Shown: positions 52,411 through 61,584 of the stretch, one piece after another
How the letters are laid out: each line of letters begins with the position of its first letter
Numbering within the stretch: the first letter of the stretch is position 1
Assembly (NCBI GenBank): GCA_036012155.1
Contig: DASCOT010000113.1
Coordinates: 1-64,000 of the forward strand
Direction of reading: 5' to 3'
DNA from: DASCOT01 sp036012155
Lineage (GTDB): Bacteria; Acidobacteriota; UBA890; WLXD01
Length of the DNA stretch: 64,000 nucleotides
The notes under the pieces: generated by a model
Told to the model about the DNA's origin: nothing
Databases searched by the model: none
The model's input: only the letters and a program-made list of their open reading frames with translations
Made by a program: the position numbers and the translations under genes

Positions 52411-54342
52411 TTAGTCCGTCCCGAACGCCAGCAGCACGTTCCCGGGTGCGCCGCCCAGAATCGCGTAGCCAGAGCCGATGAACATCATTCCGTCGACGAT
52501 CGTCGGCGCACCGCCGCCAATCCCGCCGCCAAAGCCGGCGACGCCGTTGACGGTCTCGAACTCGCGCTGCGTGGGGTACTCCCAGAGAATGGTGCCGTCC
52601 TCGGCGGAGTAAGAGCGCAGCACGCCATTCCATGCCCCGGTGAGCACGGCGCCCGGTATGGCGCTGGCTGACGACCAATTGGCCGAGGAACACTGCCTCG
52701 CTTCAGGGTCCGGGCAGTCGTCCGGCTTCTCGATCTCCGTGTACCAGGCGCGCGAGCCATCGGCCGGTCGTATCGCGGCGATGGCTCCGGTGCCGTCACG
52801 GAACGGTAGCGGCTTGAAGTAGTACTCGCCGTCGAAGGCGCCGCCGAAGCCGCCGTTGGCCGCCGCCAGGCGATCGCCTGCCTGCGACACCCAGAGGACG
52901 GCTCCATTGTTGTCGGGATCGAGCGCCGTCGTCCGACCGCTCTCCTGGCCAGTGATTATCATGCGGCGACCATCGGGTGCCGTGTACAGCACCGGCGCGC
53001 CCGAGGGGTCGTCGTCGGGATCGTTGACGTAACCCGGACAGTTGAGCCGTATCTCTTCCGGTGTCCGACCGCAGCCTCCCCCGTGCCGGTCCATCGGCAC
53101 TAGCTGCGTCGACCATTCTCGCGACCCGCTGTCCATGTCGAACGCCATGATGGAGACACAGGCACCACCGTCGTATCCGACCTTCTTTTCGAAGAACTCC
53201 GAGATGTAGCAGGTCCCGGAGGTCGCGTAGACGCGCCGCAGCTTGAGATCAAGCGTCGGCGCGTTCCAAACCGCCGCACCCGCTGGCCCATACAGCTGCG
53301 TACCCGCGGAGTTCCGTCGCAGCGGTCGCGGACGCTCGGTCATGGTGAACGTCTGCCATACCGGCTGCCCGGTGTTGACGTTGATCGCTGTCACGCTGCC
53401 CTGGAACTTGCAGCACTCGTAGGTCAGCTGGCGCCCCGGGATCTGCTCCCACGACGAGACGCCGACGTAGAGGTGGCCGCCCGGAGAAGGATCGAGCGTC
53501 GGCGGCCCGGTGATCTTGGCCGCCTGATGATCGTCGGGGAGCATGGACCAGAGCTCCTCGCCGGTCTCCGCGTTCACGGCAGTGACGTAGCCCATGTAGT
53601 CGCCGAAGTAGGCCGCATGGCGGACGCCCGGAATCGCGGTGACCTGGCCGATGCTAACCGCGGTGCGAACCTGGCCGGGCGCCTCGTACGACCAGTGAAC
53701 GCAGCCCGTCTTGGCATCCAGCGCATACACGAAGTTGTTGTCGCTGCCGATGAACAGCGCCCCGCCGACAACGGTCGGCTGCGTCCACGCGGCGGAGGCG
53801 GCGCCCGGAATCGCGAACGCCCACTTGAGCTTCAGCTGCGACATCTGCCCGGAACTCAACCCTCCTGATTCCATCGGCTGAAAGCGGTAAGACTTCGTCG
53901 GATCAGGAGACCAACCGTTCCAGCTTGGCTGCTCGTACGGGTTGTCGAGACTCAGCGGGCTGCTGCGTGGGTTGGTCATCGCCGCCGCAGTGCGGTCGGC
54001 GGTGCCGCCGAAGGGCTTGCCGGTCACCAGCTCCGCCATCGCCCGCAGCTACGTCTCGTTGAAGCCCTCGGCGAATTCAACCATCGGGCCGGTGGTGAGA
54101 GCCGCCAGCACACGCTCCGGTTCCAGCGTCCGAAGCGTCTGCCGGCTCGGGGCCATGCTGTCCGGACTCCGGTTGTCGTGGCAGGAAGCGCATCTCCCTT
54201 CGAAAGGCGACACCATGCTTGCGGTCGAGGCCACAGCGGTATCCTGCTGCGCCCAGGCGGGTGTGACGAGCGCGTGGACCAACAACACAGACACGGCCAG
54301 GACCGCCGTCAAGGCACCTGTCAACAAAGCTCGTCGCAGCAT
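52411..54342 (-). pseudogene. Cytochrome c / PQQ-type dehydrogenase (polyvinyl-alcohol dehydrogenase-like), broken by an in-frame amber codon
   Basis: Two frames in the same register (54049-54342 and 52411-54039) are separated by a TAG at 54049-54051. Read through, they give about 643 residues: a signal peptide (VLAVSVLLVHALVTPAWAQQ), a heme c site CASCH (Cys51-His55), then a PQQ-type beta-propeller with SDNNFVYALDAKTGCVHWSY, repeated W-docking motifs (TGEELW, TGQPVW, GTILWEY) and adjacent cysteines in YECCKFQG, reminiscent of the vicinal disulfide of quinoprotein dehydrogenases. The residue lost is probably Gln (CAG to TAG), since NET-Q-LRAMAELVTGKPFGG fits the family. Such periplasmic enzymes oxidise secondary alcohols and pass electrons to heme c. 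Recent nonsense mutation, sequencing error and amber read-through are all possible. Confidence 0.8.
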
Positions 54343-54397
54343 TCACCGTTCTCCAGCGCTGGTGATTCGATCGTCGATTCTCCTACGGCCACGCTGC

Positions 54398-54426
54398 ATC
54401 GTAGGGACCTCGCGGCAACAGAGCAA
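54398..54426 (-). promoter_or_regulatory. Candidate promoter for the dehydrogenase gene
   Basis: On the minus strand TTGCTC (54421-54426), a 17-base spacer and TACGAT (54398-54403) lie about 55 bases before the ATG at 54342. If real, the broken gene keeps its promoter, which favours a recent lesion. Confidence 0.4.
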
Positions 54427-54487
54427 GAGCCGTGTTGATCTCTTCCCTGCGGCAGCAACCATTACCCGCGTAGAAGGTTGCTCGACG

Positions 54488-55747
54488 TCAAACCGCCGCC
54501 TCCCAGAGATCGAGTACCGCCGTGGCCATCACTCGTGTCGAAGTGACGATGTCGTCGACGGCGCACGACTCGTCCGCCTGATGCGCCTGTTCGAGCTCAC
54601 CAGGACCATAGGCGATACAGCTATTCACCCCCGCGATGCCCGACACGTGCTTGTGGTCGTAGGTTCCGGGGCTCGCCACCAGTTGCGCCGGTTGCCCGAC
54701 GATCTCGCAGACCGCGCGCTCGAACGACCGCACGAGGGGCGCGTCGGCGCGGGTCGCGGTCGGGTGGACCACGAGCAGGTCCTCGAGCTCGAGCGCATCG
54801 GCCCCATGCTCGACGCTGGCAAGCAGCTCCACGACCTCGAGCTTGACATCGTCGAAGGATTCCTCAGACAAGAATCGGCGGTCGAAGGTCGCAGAGCAAC
54901 GGTCGGGAACACAGGGTGTCTGCGTGGCGGATCCCGTCTGTCCCCCCTCGATCGCGTTGACGTTGATGCTCGCGTACCGCGATCCTTCCGGAACGACCGG
55001 CACGCTCGTAACACGCTCGCGCAGCGCTGGGGCCAGGCGCGTACGGATCGCTTCGAGGAAGGGCTGCAGCCGGTCGATAGCGTTGACCCCGAGGAATGGC
55101 ATCGAGCCATGCGCCATGACGCCGCTGGCCGTGACCCGGAACCAATAGACGCCACGATGTCCGAGGCAGATACGCTCGACACCGAAGGGCTCCGGAATGA
55201 CCACGTGGTCGGTGCGATCGGCGGCGATGCGACCGATCTCCGCCAGATGTGCCACCCCGGCATGGCCGCCGCTTTCTTCATCCATGGTACCGCTAACCTC
55301 CAGTCGCCCGGCACGGCGAACCCCGGCGCGGCGTATCGCCTCGACCGCGAAGATCGCTGCCGCCAGGCCCGCCTTCATGTCGGCGCTGCCACGGCCATAC
55401 AGTCGACCGTTGTCGACCTTGCCGCCGAAGGGGTCGACCGTCCAGCCCGCACCCGGGGGCACCACATCGAAGTGCCCGTTGAAGTGCACACAGGGCCCCG
55501 GTGAGTCTCCCTCCAGCAGCCCCACGACGTTGGGTCGCGGAGGGCCGCCGAGGCGTCGAGCGGTTCGGTGGAACTCGACCTCCATGGCGCCGCGCCGCAG
55601 ATGATCGGCGATGAGCTCGGCGGCCGCGCAGTATTCTTCGCCGGGCGGGTTGACCGTCGGGATACGGACAAGATCTGCGGCCAGCGCGATGATCTCCTCG
55701 GTGGCCGCCTCAATCTGCTGAAGTACGCGTTCTCTGATCCCTGTCAT
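54488..55747 (-). CDS. M20 family metallo-amidohydrolase (ArgE/DapE type)
   Basis: The 419-residue protein has the complete dinuclear zinc site: HFNGHFDVVPPG (His92, Asp94), GRGSADMKAGL (Asp123), TMDEESGG (catalytic Glu157, ligand Glu158), VIPEP (Glu186) and the C-terminal His in GTYDHKHVSG. An inserted dimerisation domain lies about 195-310. The family removes acyl groups from amino acids or related amines. Substrate is unknown. It is divergent from the SDR-ureohydrolase pair across 83 bases, which hints at a shared catabolic role for an acylated guanidino or amino compound. Confidence 0.85.
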   Translation of the reverse strand: MTGIRERVLQQIEAATEEIIALAADLVRIPTVNPPGEEYCAAAELIADHLRRGAMEVEFHRTARRLGGPPRPNVVGLLEGDSPGPCVHFNGHFDVVPPGAGWTVDPFGGKVDNGRLYGRGSADMKAGLAAAIFAVEAIRRAGVRRAGRLEVSGTMDEESGGHAGVAHLAEIGRIAADRTDHVVIPEPFGVERICLGHRGVYWFRVTASGVMAHGSMPFLGVNAIDRLQPFLEAIRTRLAPALRERVTSVPVVPEGSRYASINVNAIEGGQTGSATQTPCVPDRCSATFDRRFLSEESFDDVKLEVVELLASVEHGADALELEDLLVVHPTATRADAPLVRSFERAVCEIVGQPAQLVASPGTYDHKHVSGIAGVNSCIAYGPGELEQAHQADESCAVDDIVTSTRVMATAVLDLWEAAV

Positions 55748-55830
55748 CGCCTACCCGGTCAGCCGAGGGGCCCTTTCGTGAATACCGTTCGCCTTAACAT
55801 ACTGTCCGCTCACTCATGACGGAGCTTGGC

Positions 55831-56622
55831 ATGCCGGAAACGAGCTTTCGACTGGATCAACAGGTGGCCGTGGTGTGCGGTGCCGCGTCCGGTATCGGAG
55901 CCGCAGTAGCGCAAGGATTCGGCGCGCGGGGCGCGCACGTTGTGTGTCTCGATCGCAACGAGGACGGGGCTCGAGAGGTCGCCACCGCGATCGGCGACGC
56001 CGGCGGAGTCGCTAGCAGCGATTCACTGGACATCCGGGATAGCGAAGCTGTGGACCACTCCTTGGTGCGCACGGCGCAGCAGCACGACCGGCTAGACATC
56101 GTAGTATCGACGCCGAGCGTAAACGTACGCAAGCGAGTGCTCGACTATGCTCCGGAGGAGCTTGATCGGGTCATCGACCTGAACCTCAAGGGAACGTTCA
56201 ACGTCCTGCAGGCAGCGGGCCGGATCATGGCAGCGCAGCAGGGTGGCAGCATCATTGCGTACTCGTCGATCCGATCGCTGGTCGTAGAGCCCGGGCAAGG
56301 AGTCTACGCTGCCACCAAGTCCGGCATCGTTCAGCTGGTTCGGGCGCTAGCAGCGGAGCTCGGACCCGTCGGCGTGCGCGTCAACGCCATCGCCCCGGGA
56401 GTGGTGGACACGCCCCTGACCGAACCGATCAAGAGAAACGCAGACTGGTACGGTGCGTACGCCGACCGGAACGCATTGGGCCGATGGGCGCGAGTCGACG
56501 AGATGGTCGGACCGGCTGTCTTTCTCGCATCCGAGGCCGCCAGCTACGTTACCGGGACGGTGTTGTTCGTTGATGGCGGCTGGACAGCAATCGACGGACG
56601 GTTCTCGCCACCCGGAATATGA
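55831..56622 (+). CDS. Short-chain dehydrogenase/reductase (NAD-type)
   Basis: The classical SDR fold has VAVVCGAASGIGAAVAQGFG as dinucleotide-binding motif, an acidic residue after strand 2 (VCLDRN) that favours NAD over NADP, catalytic Ser in AYSSIRS, YAATK as YxxxK and VNAIAPGVVDTPLT. The usual NNAG element reads STPSVN, an atypical form. I used ATG at 55831 because GGAG lies six bases upstream; the ATG at 55816 lacks a ribosome-binding site. The length is 263 residues. The ureohydrolase gene follows after 36 bases. Substrate unknown. Confidence 0.88.
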   Translation: MPETSFRLDQQVAVVCGAASGIGAAVAQGFGARGAHVVCLDRNEDGAREVATAIGDAGGVASSDSLDIRDSEAVDHSLVRTAQQHDRLDIVVSTPSVNVRKRVLDYAPEELDRVIDLNLKGTFNVLQAAGRIMAAQQGGSIIAYSSIRSLVVEPGQGVYAATKSGIVQLVRALAAELGPVGVRVNAIAPGVVDTPLTEPIKRNADWYGAYADRNALGRWARVDEMVGPAVFLASEAASYVTGTVLFVDGGWTAIDGRFSPPGI

Positions 56623-56658
56623 GCCGTGCGGAAACGTGACCGCGAACGAGGAGCTGCG

Positions 56659-57630
56659 ATGAGCGAACGGCGGTTGGCGCGGATACTCCACGACGATGTC
56701 CCTACCCTGTTCGAAGCCCCCATGGCTGAACAGGATTTCTCCGGAGTCGTCCTGATGGGGGTACCGTATGAAGGCGTCCTGGTGGGCGACCGGCACACGC
56801 TGTATCCGCCCGGCTCGCGGCCGCCCGAGTCCTTTTATGCGCGGCATGGCGCCGACGCGGCGCCCGACGCCATTCGCCGAACGAGCGTGATCTATTCGCT
56901 CGAGCACGACGGCGGCGTCGCGGCCGAGCTCGATTTCGTTCGCCTTTCGGATGAGCTGTGCTTGGTGGATGCTGGAAACCATTCGCTCGACAGCTGCGAG
57001 CAACTGGCGCGCTCGGTCGCCGAGGCCGCTGGGGTTACCATCGCGCTCGGCGGCGATCACCTCGTGCCACTACCTCTGATCCGCGGGCTGCAACACGGAC
57101 ACCCACGGCGGCTGGCGGTGGTCGTCCTCGACTCACACCTCGATCTCCACGCAGCTCCGCCGCTGTGGGCGGGATCGCAATGGCGCACCCTGATCGAAGA
57201 GGGACTCCTCGAGCCCTCCGATCTCACGATCATCGGGCCTCGCGGCGTGCGACATTCCCCGTCGGAGATCGAATACGCGCGCCGGCATGGCGTCCACGTC
57301 GTGCCCATGCGAGAGATCGACGGCCGGGGACTAGCCACCGTATGCACAGAGCTGACCGACCGTCTTCGGGAGGCCGACGCCGTATACGTATCCCTGGATA
57401 TCGACGTTGTAGACCCCGGTTTCTGCCCCGCACAGAAGTATCCCGACGCGGCCGGTCTGGGGCCCCGTGAGGTCCTCGCGGTCATGCGTGCAGCGGCCGC
57501 CGCGGCAACCTTGGCGGGATTCGATCTGTGCTGTCTTTCCCCACGCTATGACGAAGGCGAGCGCGGCGCCTTGCTGGCGGCACGCTTTGCCCTGGAAGCC
57601 GTGTACGCCTGCCACGGCGGCATCGGCTAG
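56659..57630 (+). CDS. Ureohydrolase (arginase/agmatinase/formiminoglutamase family)
   Basis: This family splits guanidino or formimino groups with a dinuclear Mn site. All ligand motifs are present: ALGGDHLV (His134), VVLDSHLDLH (Asp158, His160, Asp162) and VSLDIDVVDPGF (Asp247, Asp249). The N-terminal loop LYPPGSRPPESFYARHGADA, before the usual PDAIRRTS, is longer than in typical agmatinases. The ATG at 56659 has GAGGAG five bases upstream, giving 323 residues. Agmatine, guanidinobutyrate, another guanidino acid or an unrelated amide are all possible. The coupled SDR and divergent M20 enzyme suggest a dedicated degradation pathway. Confidence 0.85.
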   Translation: MSERRLARILHDDVPTLFEAPMAEQDFSGVVLMGVPYEGVLVGDRHTLYPPGSRPPESFYARHGADAAPDAIRRTSVIYSLEHDGGVAAELDFVRLSDELCLVDAGNHSLDSCEQLARSVAEAAGVTIALGGDHLVPLPLIRGLQHGHPRRLAVVVLDSHLDLHAAPPLWAGSQWRTLIEEGLLEPSDLTIIGPRGVRHSPSEIEYARRHGVHVVPMREIDGRGLATVCTELTDRLREADAVYVSLDIDVVDPGFCPAQKYPDAAGLGPREVLAVMRAAAAAATLAGFDLCCLSPRYDEGERGALLAARFALEAVYACHGGIG

Positions 57631-57640
57631 CCGGCCCAGA

Positions 57641-58351
57641 TCAGCTCGGAAACGTCGAGCTGGCGCGGTCGGTCAGCTCGGCAAGCCGCAGCGCCAGGCT
57701 TCGATCGGCGCTGGCGAGCGCCGCGTCATCGGCCTCCCGCGGAACCCACAGGTGGGGCCCGTACACGAACACCCCGCGCGCGAAAGGCAGCGGCATCAGC
57801 ATACGGTCCCAACTCCGCAGTCGCCATGATCGCGAACAGTCAAAAGCGACCGGCAACAGCGGTCGCCCGGTCGCCTTGGCAATCCAGGTTGCCCCGGGCT
57901 GCACGATCCGGGCGGGACCGCGTGGCCCGTCGGGGGTGATGCCCAGATCACGGCCACGGTGCGCTGCCCGGAGCATGCCGCGGGCGGCGGCCGCGCCGCC
58001 GCGCGTGCTTGATCCGCGCACTGCCTCCACTCCGAGATAGGAGAACAGACGCGCCGTCACCTCACCATCGCGCGAGCGAGAGATCGGAACCGAAGTCGGT
58101 GGACGAAACTGCACCCACGGCATCATCGCCAGCTGCTCGTGCCAGAAGCAATAGATCACCGGCCCGCCGTCTGCCGGAAGGGCTTCCTCGGCGCCTTCGC
58201 GTGTCAACGCCATGGTGGCGCGTACCAGGCGCAGGTACGCCGCCCCCAGTGGAGCGATCAGTGCCCGCGGACTGAGCGTGCGCAGCGTGTCGGCGGGGTC
58301 GCTCGATTCTTGATCCATTGCTGCGGGATCGTCGACCAGCGATGCCATCAT
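57641..58351 (-). CDS. DUF374 lysophospholipid acyltransferase-like protein
   Basis: The 236-residue protein carries the DUF374 pattern: IYCFWHEQLAMMPW (His of an HX4D-like motif), SRSRDGEVTARLFSYLGVEA, VRGSSTRGGAAAARGML and ITPDGPRGPARIVQPG. DUF374 proteins lie near lipid A genes in deltaproteobacteria and are thought to acylate lipid A or a related lipid. Here lpxB and an msbA-like gene precede it, which supports that reading. No catalytic assay is known to me for a close relative. Confidence 0.88.
   Translation of the reverse strand: MMASLVDDPAAMDQESSDPADTLRTLSPRALIAPLGAAYLRLVRATMALTREGAEEALPADGGPVIYCFWHEQLAMMPWVQFRPPTSVPISRSRDGEVTARLFSYLGVEAVRGSSTRGGAAAARGMLRAAHRGRDLGITPDGPRGPARIVQPGATWIAKATGRPLLPVAFDCSRSWRLRSWDRMLMPLPFARGVFVYGPHLWVPREADDAALASADRSLALRLAELTDRASSTFPS
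57642..57662. terminator. Perfect hairpin between convergent genes
   Basis: CAGCTCG (57642-57648) and CGAGCTG (57656-57662) form a seven-pair stem with a seven-base loop, starting 12 bases after the ureohydrolase stop and inside the last codons of the DUF374 gene. No T tract follows on either strand, so termination would be rho-aided or weak. Confidence 0.3.
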
Positions 58352-58390
58352 CGTGTTCTCTCGCAGCCGTCACCTGCGACCGTGACGAGC

Positions 58391-60199
58391 TCAGCCTTCG
58401 AGCGCAAACCCAGATCCGGCGGCGGCCGCAAAGTCCAATGAATACAGTCGCTGATAGGCTCCCATACGGGCCAGCAGTTGCTCGTGTGTCCCCTTCTCAG
58501 CCACTCTACCGCCCTCGATCACCACGATGAGGTCGGCTCCCTGAATAGTCGACAGCCGGTGGGCAATGACGAGCGTCGTGCGACCCTCCATCAAGTTGAC
58601 TAGCGCTTCCTGCACGAGCCGGTCCGATCTCACATCGAGATTGCTCGTGGCCTCGTCGAGGATGAGGATCGGCGCGTTCTTCAGCAACGCGCGGGCAATG
58701 GCGATGCGTTGTCGCTGCCCGCCTGAAAGCCGCAGGCCAAGCTCCCCGAGGACGGTGTCGTAGCCGTTCGGTAGCTGCTCAATGAACTCGTGGGCGAAAG
58801 CAGCCCGGGCGGCGCGTTGCACCGCGTCATCTGAAATCCCCGGTTGGCAATACGCAATGTTGTTGCGGACGCTGTCGTTGAACAGGATCGTCTCCTGCGT
58901 CACGACTGCGATCTGATCACGTAGATCATCGAGCCTGATGTCACTCAGGTCGACTCCATCGATACTCACCACGCCGTCAGACGGAACATAGAAACGAGGG
59001 ATCAGGTTGGCGAGGGTGGACTTCCCCGCGCCCGACGAACCGACAAGCGCCACGGCGGTACCGGCCCGGATATCGAGATCAATGTCATGCAGGATTCTCT
59101 CGTCGGGCGCGTCGTCGTAGGCGAACGAGACGTGCTGCAGCCGAATACCCTCGACCAGCGGTGGCATCGACAGCTCGGCCGGTTTGCCTGGGATCACGTT
59201 GGCGGTGCCGGCCGCGGCGGCGGCCAACCCGGCTCGGAGTGGCTCGAGCGGCGCATCGAGGACCTCGTAGATACGATCGGCGGCGGCGGCCGCCGCCTGG
59301 ATCCGTACGTTGGCTGAGCTCAACCGGCGCAGCGGCGCGTAGGTCGCAAAGGCGGCGAAGAGGACTCGTGCCAGATCCCCGGTCGAGAGGCTTCCGGTAG
59401 TGATACGCCAAGATCCATAGACCATCACCAGTGCACCCGCGCTTGCGGCAATGAACTCGATCAGCGGCGAACCGATGCTGGCCAGCCGCTCAGCATGCAG
59501 TGAGTGTCGGTAGAGGCGCTCGGCCGAGCGGCGGAACTTCTCGGTCTCGGCCTGCTCCATGCCGAACGCTTTGACGACTCGGATGCCGGTGAGAGTCTCC
59601 TGTAGCAGCGACGACAGCTGCCCCAGGCCACGCTGGGCCTCATGGCTCACACGGCGCAATCCCTGCCCTAGCCAAGCAATCACGGCCACCAGCAGCGGTG
59701 CAGCCACCAAGATGAGCAAGGTCAGGAGCCAATCGGTCGCAAACATGATTCCCAGGTAGACCGCCAGCGTGGCACTCTCGCGCAACAGATCGACAAGAAC
59801 ACGCGTCAGCGCTTCCTGAATCGCCATCACATCGCTGGTCACGCGCGACATGAGACCGCCGGTCGATCGGCGCTTGTGGAAAGCCAGTGGCAGGAACTGG
59901 AGATGGCCATATAGCCGAACTCGCAGATCCTTGACCACCGCGAACCCGACGCTGCCCATGAGGTAGCTCGACGAGTACCGCGCAATCCCCAGCGTCAAGT
60001 ACAGCAGCACGACCACGCCAGCCAACATACGCACATACGAAGCTTGTGCGTCCGGCTGAAACGCATCGTCGATCACCGGTTTGACCATCCAGAGGATGGC
60101 CCCATTGGCCGCCGCTACGACCGCCATGGCCATGACGGCACCGAACATTCGGGGCGCATATGGCCGGACCATTCTGAGCAAGCGATTGAGATTGGCCAT
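58391..60199 (-). CDS. msbA: MsbA-type lipid A export ABC transporter (fused permease-ATPase)
   Basis: The protein has 602 residues. The N-terminal six-helix ABC transmembrane domain (about 15-320) includes YSSSYLMGSVGFAVVKDLRV. The ATPase domain has Walker A VALVGSSGAGKSTLANLIPR, the signature LSGGQRQRIAIARALLKNAP, Walker B ILILDEATSNLD and the switch IAHRLSTIQGADLIVV. Its ATG shares one base with the lpxB stop (TGATG), so coupling is likely. MsbA flips lipid A core across the inner membrane, and the neighbours fit this role. Confidence 0.92.
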   Translation of the reverse strand: MANLNRLLRMVRPYAPRMFGAVMAMAVVAAANGAILWMVKPVIDDAFQPDAQASYVRMLAGVVVLLYLTLGIARYSSSYLMGSVGFAVVKDLRVRLYGHLQFLPLAFHKRRSTGGLMSRVTSDVMAIQEALTRVLVDLLRESATLAVYLGIMFATDWLLTLLILVAAPLLVAVIAWLGQGLRRVSHEAQRGLGQLSSLLQETLTGIRVVKAFGMEQAETEKFRRSAERLYRHSLHAERLASIGSPLIEFIAASAGALVMVYGSWRITTGSLSTGDLARVLFAAFATYAPLRRLSSANVRIQAAAAAADRIYEVLDAPLEPLRAGLAAAAAGTANVIPGKPAELSMPPLVEGIRLQHVSFAYDDAPDERILHDIDLDIRAGTAVALVGSSGAGKSTLANLIPRFYVPSDGVVSIDGVDLSDIRLDDLRDQIAVVTQETILFNDSVRNNIAYCQPGISDDAVQRAARAAFAHEFIEQLPNGYDTVLGELGLRLSGGQRQRIAIARALLKNAPILILDEATSNLDVRSDRLVQEALVNLMEGRTTLVIAHRLSTIQGADLIVVIEGGRVAEKGTHEQLLARMGAYQRLYSLDFAAAAGSGFALEG

Positions 60200-61392
60200 C
60201 AGATCGCAGGTTCTCCGGACGGCGCCGGAGTCAGAGTGGCGAGAACGGCGCGCGCGGCGCGTGCCGAAGCGCCGGGCTCGCCAAGCCTGGCGCGCACATC
60301 GATCAGAAACCGCTTGACCCGGTCCCTGTTCTCCTCGTCGTTCAGTAGCGGCACCAGCTCGGCGACTATCGCGTCGGGCGTAACCTCGTTCTGGAGCAGC
60401 TCAGGCACGCCGCGATGCCCTGCGACCACGTTGACCAGCGCGATATCTGGGATGCGCACGAGTAACTTTCCGAGATTGTAAGTGAGCCAGGATGTCCTGT
60501 AAACGACGACCTCGGGCGTCCCGAGCAGTGCCACCTCCAGCGTCGCAGTGCCAGAGCACACCACGGCCGCCCGGGCGTGCCGAACCGCCTCGTAGGTGTC
60601 GTTTTCGATCAGATGGACGTGTGCACGAATCTCGGCGTCGAGATCGTCCAGAAGGGGCCGATAGGAATCGCAACCCAACGCTGCAGCTACCGGCACGATG
60701 TACTCGTAGGCCCCCTCCCGGGCAAGCTGCGCGGCGGCCTCCAGCATCGTCGGCAACAGCCGTTCCACTTCGGCGCGCCGGCTGCCAGGCAGCAACGCGA
60801 TCCATCGACGGTCGAGATCGAGAGCGTGACGCTCGGCGAAGCTCCCCACCTCACCCGTTGCCGGAATGACATCGAGCAGAGGATGCCCGACGAAATCCAC
60901 GGAAAGCCCGGCGCCTTCGTAGAGCTCCTTCTCGAAGGGCAGAATCACCAGCATGCGATCCACCAGCCGCGCGATCTGTCGGACGCGGCCGCGCCGCCAA
61001 GCCCAGACCTGCGGACTGATGTAGTAGACGATCGGCAGATCGGGACGCGCGCGCCGCAGGCGTCGAGCAAGTCGCAGGTTGAAGTCCGGGTAGTCAATCA
61101 GCACTACCGCGCGCACGCGCCGGGCGCTAGCAGCGTCGAGGACACGGCTCATGGCCCGACGAATCTCGCCGAGATGGCCGAGAACCTCGGTGATCCCCAC
61201 TACCGCCAAGTGGCGATAGTGCGCCAGCAGCTCGGCACCGGAAGCTGCCATCAGGTCACCACCGATGGCGATGACCTCGGTCTGCGGCCGGAGCTGCTTG
61301 ATCTCGCGAATGAGGCTGCTGCCATGCAAATCCCCCGAGGCCTCACCGGCGACCACAAGCAGGTCGGCACCGTGCTCTCGCGATGCCACCAT
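60199..61392 (-). CDS. lpxB: Lipid-A-disaccharide synthase
   Basis: LpxB joins UDP-2,3-diacylglucosamine and lipid X to the lipid A disaccharide. Typical segments are LLVVAGEASGDLHGSSLIRE, IDYPDFNLRLARRLRR, YYISPQVWAWRRGRVRQIAR, LLPGSRRAEVERLLP and VCSGTATLEVALLGTPEVVV. I used ATG at 61392 (397 residues), where conservation starts. GTG at 61440 with GAGGGG upstream is a real alternative and would add 16 residues. Confidence 0.94.
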   Translation of the reverse strand: MVASREHGADLLVVAGEASGDLHGSSLIREIKQLRPQTEVIAIGGDLMAASGAELLAHYRHLAVVGITEVLGHLGEIRRAMSRVLDAASARRVRAVVLIDYPDFNLRLARRLRRARPDLPIVYYISPQVWAWRRGRVRQIARLVDRMLVILPFEKELYEGAGLSVDFVGHPLLDVIPATGEVGSFAERHALDLDRRWIALLPGSRRAEVERLLPTMLEAAAQLAREGAYEYIVPVAAALGCDSYRPLLDDLDAEIRAHVHLIENDTYEAVRHARAAVVCSGTATLEVALLGTPEVVVYRTSWLTYNLGKLLVRIPDIALVNVVAGHRGVPELLQNEVTPDAIVAELVPLLNDEENRDRVKRFLIDVRARLGEPGASARAARAVLATLTPAPSGEPAI

Positions 61393-61526
61393 CACTCGGA
61401 CTCTCCGATCAGTCGCTGAAGCCTCGCCTGCATCGCTCACAACCCCTCGAACGACCAAAGGGTACTCGATCGTCCCGGGCTACCGGTCTCCGGCCTCGTT
61501 CCGAGGTCCGCTGAGGGCGCTGCCCG

Positions 61527-61535
61527 TGCTACCAT
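61527..61535 (+). promoter_or_regulatory. Candidate extended -10 promoter for the glycosyltransferase operon
   Basis: TGCTACCAT lies 50 bases before the ATG at 61585 in the 192-base divergent gap with lpxB. The -35 is weak. It matches the TGNTANNNT form seen before other genes. Nothing else stands out in the gap. Confidence 0.4.
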
Positions 61536-61584
61536 TCAATCTACGCCGCGCTCGCCTCCGCTGCGGCAATCCCACGCCTCCCGG

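Noticed and set aside
53942..55504. Another plus-strand open frame of about 520 codons.
   Set aside because: It is antisense to the M20 gene and the dehydrogenase, and its composition mirrors the opposite strand.
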